A program made the position numbers and the translations under genes. The notes under the pieces are model-generated. The model had not been told where the DNA came from and ran no database searches. It worked only from the letters and a program-made list of their open reading frames with translations. 64,000 nt of DNA from contig NZ_ATLO01000049.1 in assembly GCF_000416235.1 (NCBI RefSeq), positions 372,001-436,000 of the forward strand. Reading direction: 5' to 3'. Every line of letters starts with the position of its first letter. The first letter of the stretch is position 1. Shown piece by piece: positions 61,050 through 64,000 of this stretch. Origin of the DNA: Pseudomonas sp. CFII64. GTDB taxonomy: Bacteria; Pseudomonadota; Gammaproteobacteria; Pseudomonadales; Pseudomonadaceae.

Positions 61050-61934
61050 ATGCAATGGAATATCGAGCAGATACGTTTATTCGTCAGCGTCGCCGAGCAG
61101 CGATCGTTTTCCGCTGTGGCGCGGGACATGCGCCGGGCGCAATCGGCGGTCAGCAGCGCGGTGGCCATGCTTGAATCCGATCTCGGTGTCAGCTTGTTCG
61201 AGCGCAGCAGCGGCCGCCAGCCACGCTTGACCGAAGCCGGAACTGCGTTGCTTGAAGAAGCTCGGGAGCTGCTGCGCCAGTGCGAACGTCTTGATGGACG
61301 CGCGCTGGCCCTGGCCCGTGGCCAGGAAGCCCGCTTGCGCCTGGCCCATGACGAGGCGATGCCGTATCAACCGGTGCTGGACAGCCTCGAAGAACTGGCC
61401 GAACGCTTTCCCGGGGTCGAAGTGCAACTGGCCAGCGCCGCGCAAGGTGACGTCGCGCGCAAGCTGCTGGAACGACGGGCCGATCTGGGTTTGCTGTTTC
61501 ATCATGAGCAAATGCCCGAAGCCTTGGAGCGTCGCGGCCTGGGCAGCGTTGAAATGGTCACGGTCTGCGCCGTGGGTCATCCGCTGGCGGGTCAGACTCG
61601 GGTCAGTCGCCAGCAGCTCGGCCGCCATCGGCAATTGCTCATCGCGCCGCAACAAAGTGGCTATCCCGGCGGCGAGCAGCTCAGCGCGCAGGTCTGGCGG
61701 GCCGACAGCTTTTACGTCATGGCCGAATTGCTCATGCGCGGGCTGGGTTGGGCCTGGCTGCCGCGCCATGTGGTGCAGTATCCGGCGTACCAGAATCAGA
61801 TGACCGAGTTGCTCAGCGAGTGGACGCCGCCGCCCTTGGTGGTGGAGATGGTCTGGCGTCGCGACGAACCGCTCGGACCTGCCGCGCAATGCCTGGCGCA
61901 AAGTTTTGCCCGGCATTTGCAGGCCATTGGCTGA
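61050..61934 (+). CDS. LysR-family transcriptional regulator
   Basis: 294 residues from ATG 61050 (GTG 61047 is an alternative). N-terminal winged HTH: QIRLFVSVAEQRSFSAVARD, RRAQSAVSSAVAMLESDLG, LFERSSGRQPRLTEAG. The LysR substrate domain follows (~90-294). Probably regulates the divergent emrE-type gene and itself. The effector is not deducible. Confidence 0.92.
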   Translation: MQWNIEQIRLFVSVAEQRSFSAVARDMRRAQSAVSSAVAMLESDLGVSLFERSSGRQPRLTEAGTALLEEARELLRQCERLDGRALALARGQEARLRLAHDEAMPYQPVLDSLEELAERFPGVEVQLASAAQGDVARKLLERRADLGLLFHHEQMPEALERRGLGSVEMVTVCAVGHPLAGQTRVSRQQLGRHRQLLIAPQQSGYPGGEQLSAQVWRADSFYVMAELLMRGLGWAWLPRHVVQYPAYQNQMTELLSEWTPPPLVVEMVWRRDEPLGPAAQCLAQSFARHLQAIG

Positions 61935-61948
61935 TAAACTCCGCGCCC

Positions 61949-63232
61949 ATGAATAGAACTCTATATACCCTGCTGTTTCATCTTGGCCTGCCGTTGGTGG
62001 CCCTGCGACTCTGGCTGCGGGCGCGCAAGGCGCCGGCTTATCGTCAGCGGATCGGCGAGCGTTTCGCCCTAGGCCTGCCGCCGATGCAGCCGGGCGGGAT
62101 CTGGGTGCATGCGGTTTCCGTGGGTGAAAGCATCGCGGCGGCACCGATGATTCGCGCGCTGCTGGCGCGTTACCCGCAGTTGCCGATCACCGTGACCTGC
62201 ATGACGCCCACCGGATCGGAGCGGATCAAGGCCCTGTTCGCGGGCGAGTCACGCATTCAGCATTGCTACTTGCCTTACGATTTGCCTTGGGCGGCGGGAC
62301 GTTTTCTCGATCATGTGCGGCCAGTGCTGGGCATCATCATGGAAACCGAACTGTGGCCCAATCACATCAATCAGTGCGCCAGACGTGGCATTCCCGTGGT
62401 GTTGGCCAACGCGCGTTTGTCAGAGCGGTCGGCGCGAGGTTACGGAAAGTTCGCCGGGTTGACCCGACCGATGCTGGCACAAATGAGCTGGATCGCGGTG
62501 CAGACCGAAGCCGAAGCCCAGCGTTTTCGGGATCTGGGCGCAAGGCCTGAATGCGTGGCGGTGACCGGTTCGATCAAGTTCGACCTGAGTATTGATCCGC
62601 AGTTGCTCAAAGACGCCGCCGACTTGCGCGAGCAATGGCTGGCGACGCAACGTCCGGTGTGGATCGCCGCCAGCACCCATGCTGGCGAAGATGAAAGCGT
62701 GCTGTCGGCCCATCGGCAGTTGCTGGCAAGCCATCCTGATGCGTTGCTGATTCTGGTGCCGCGCCATCCCGAACGTTTTGCCAGCGTGCATGACCTGTGT
62801 GTGCAGCAAGGTTTTGCGACGGTTCGGCGTTCATCGCAGCAACCGGTCAGCGCGCAAACTTCAGTGTTGCTCGGCGATACCATGGGCGAACTGCTGTTTC
62901 TCTATGCGCTGGCGGATATCGCCTTTGTCGGCGGCAGTCTGGTGCCCAATGGCGGGCATAACCTGCTGGAGCCAGCCGCGCTGGCCAAGCCGGTATTGAG
63001 CGGGCCGCACCTGTTCAACTTTCTGGAAATTGCCGCGTTGCTGCGCAATGCCGACGCGTTGGCCGAAGTTGCCGACGCCGCAAGCCTGACAGCCGCCGTG
63101 CAACGCCTGTTCGATCAACCGCAACAGGCGCGCGCCATGGCCGATGCCGGGTTGCAGGTGATGAAAGCCAATCAAGGCGCGTTGCAGCGGTTGTTGGATG
63201 GGATTGGTCTGTTGGTGAAGGGGCTGCCGTAG
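61949..63232 (+). CDS. waaA: Kdo transferase WaaA (KdtA)
   Basis: 427 residues from ATG 61949, 14 bases after the LysR stop. GT30 enzyme adding Kdo from CMP-Kdo to lipid IVA. An N-terminal membrane anchor (LYTLLFHLGLPLVALRLWL), catalytic Glu60 in IWVHAVSVGESIAAAP, METELWPNHINQCARRGIPV, and the CMP-Kdo domain with SLVPNGGHNLLEPAALAKPV. Stop TAG at 63230-63232 is the TAG of a REP head (CCGTAGGAGCGGC). Confidence 0.97.
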   Translation: MNRTLYTLLFHLGLPLVALRLWLRARKAPAYRQRIGERFALGLPPMQPGGIWVHAVSVGESIAAAPMIRALLARYPQLPITVTCMTPTGSERIKALFAGESRIQHCYLPYDLPWAAGRFLDHVRPVLGIIMETELWPNHINQCARRGIPVVLANARLSERSARGYGKFAGLTRPMLAQMSWIAVQTEAEAQRFRDLGARPECVAVTGSIKFDLSIDPQLLKDAADLREQWLATQRPVWIAASTHAGEDESVLSAHRQLLASHPDALLILVPRHPERFASVHDLCVQQGFATVRRSSQQPVSAQTSVLLGDTMGELLFLYALADIAFVGGSLVPNGGHNLLEPAALAKPVLSGPHLFNFLEIAALLRNADALAEVADAASLTAAVQRLFDQPQQARAMADAGLQVMKANQGALQRLLDGIGLLVKGLP

Positions 63233-63294
63233 GAGCGGCTTTAGCCGCGAGCCACGAGACACGAGCGCAATCTCCCGGCTAAAGCCGGTCCTGC
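63229..63294. repeat. Mixed REP pair (A + B) between waaA and tolC, covering the waaA stop
   Basis: GTAGGAGCGGCTTTAGCCGC at 63229-63251 contains the waaA stop. The inverted B copy at 63272-63294 ends CTGC. A further bare REP head on the minus strand, GTAGGACCGC (63304-63295), contains the TAG stop of the TolC gene. Confidence 0.88.
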
Positions 63295-63301
63295 GGCGGT
63301 C

Positions 63302-64000
63302 CTACGGTCGCTCCGACGGCCTTTCAAAGTTCTTGCGCGCAGCCGCTGCCAGATCCGGTGGCAGGAAGTCCTTGTCCGGGTTGTAATCCGGTTTCAGGTA
63401 GCGCGACAAATCCTGCAGGTCGCCCGGATTCAGGGTTCCTGCGGCTTGCTTCAAGCGCAGATTGTCGAGGATGTAGTCGTAGCGGGTGTTGTTGTAGTCG
63501 CGCACCGAGGCATACAGCTGGCGTTGCGCGTCCAGCACATCGACGATGTTGCGCGTGCCGACCTGATAGCCGATTTCCGTGGCTTCCAGCGCACTCTGGT
63601 TGGAGATGATCGACTGCTTGCGTGCCTGGACCTGCTCGACATCGGTGTTCACCGCGCGGTGCAGGTTGCGGGTGTTTTCCACCACTTGCCGACGCAGGCC
63701 TTCGCGACGTTGTTCGCTCTGGCTCAGGCGTGAATAGGCTTCGCGCACCTGCGAGCTGGTCAACCCGCCGCTGTAGATCGGAATATTCAGCTGCACGCCG
63801 ATGCTGCGTTGTTCCACGTCGCCGCTGTAGCTCTGCCCGGTGTAGTTCGGGTTGCTGAAGCCCAGTGCATCGTTGTCGCCGCGCTTGTAGGTCGCCACCG
63901 CATCCAGCGTCGGAGCGTGTCCGGCCTTGCGCTGGCGCAGGGTTTCTTCAGCGGCGTTGACGGCGTAGTTACTGGCCAGCAGATTCAGGTTCTGCTGCGC
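63302..64000 (-). CDS. tolC: TolC-family outer-membrane channel, C-terminal part
   Basis: 233 residues of the C-terminal half; the N-terminus is past the right edge. TolC-type repeat features: GVQLNIPIYSGGLTSSQVRE, EATEIGYQVGTRNIVDVLDA and RDYNNTRYDYILDNLRLKQA, matching the second structural repeat of TolC with its long coiled-coil helices. The Pro-rich end (DKDFLPPDLAAAARKNFERP) is usual for Pseudomonas TolC homologues near waaA (OpmH-type). Trimeric outer-membrane duct for type I secretion or RND efflux. Convergent with waaA. Confidence 0.9.
   Translation of the reverse strand, partial: AQQNLNLLASNYAVNAAEETLRQRKAGHAPTLDAVATYKRGDNDALGFSNPNYTGQSYSGDVEQRSIGVQLNIPIYSGGLTSSQVREAYSRLSQSEQRREGLRRQVVENTRNLHRAVNTDVEQVQARKQSIISNQSALEATEIGYQVGTRNIVDVLDAQRQLYASVRDYNNTRYDYILDNLRLKQAAGTLNPGDLQDLSRYLKPDYNPDKDFLPPDLAAAARKNFERPSERP

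Overview
The window is a chromosomal segment of a Pseudomonas, most likely of the fluorescens/syringae side of the genus; the species is not resolvable by eye. The evidence is the gene order (msrA, dipA, aceF, aceE, glnE, waaF, waaC, waaG, waaP and so on matches the Pseudomonas LPS-core locus), the betIBA/choXWV/gbdR choline locus, high GC, and about 42 copies of the short REP palindromes (GTAGGAGCGGCTTTAGCCGC type) common outside P. aeruginosa.

Layout. 1-7 kb: end of an HI0933-type flavoprotein, the RNA helicase dbpA, an MdtD-like MFS exporter and a paralogous TldD/PmbA peptidase pair, all on the minus strand and separated by REP pairs. 7.2-16.7 kb: choline use. betA, betB and betI turn choline into glycine betaine under BetI control, choVWX import choline, and the divergent gbdR is the glycine-betaine sensor. 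16.9-22.2 kb: a small unknown protein, rlmJ, msrA and the c-di-GMP phosphodiesterase dipA. 22.6-30.4 kb: aceF and aceE (pyruvate dehydrogenase), divergent from glnE. 30.6-57.5 kb: LPS core assembly. It holds heptosyltransferases and glucosyltransferases (waaF, waaC, waaG), a chain of kinase-fold proteins (waaP, wapP, wapQ, a double-kinase protein, and a stand-alone one near 52.5 kb), carbamoyltransferase wapO, wapH, a mig-14 homologue, dnpA, ssg, a wapR-like transferase, the O-antigen ligase waaL, the flippase msbA and hldE. 57.6-64 kb: a Nudix-like protein, an aldo/keto reductase, a FAD oxidoreductase, an EmrE-type SMR pump with a divergent LysR regulator, waaA (Kdo transferase) and the C-terminal part of a TolC-family channel.

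The LPS genes work as one pathway: HldE makes the ADP-heptose precursor, WaaA adds Kdo, WaaC/F add heptoses, WaaP/WapP/WapQ phosphorylate them, WapO carbamoylates, WaaG/WapH/WapR extend the outer core, MsbA flips core-lipid A and WaaL adds O antigen. Very tight stop/start overlaps (ATGA, TGATG, TTGA) tie waaF to the double kinase (30.66-37.64 kb) and wapO to dnpA (44.69-49.86 kb) into two co-translated blocks.

Two things stand out. First, a single 6.2-kb gene for a ~2056-residue dermonecrotic/PMT-like toxin sits on the opposite strand between these two LPS blocks. It ends in two copies of a TIKI/RRSP-like domain, the first with its catalytic residues lost and the second intact. Second, waaL reads without a stop codon straight into msbA, giving an apparent 999-residue ligase-flippase fusion. 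Also notable are a pair of identical 13-bp palindromes 52 bp apart between aceE and glnE, tandemly amplified REP doublets, and three genes whose stop codons lie in REP heads.
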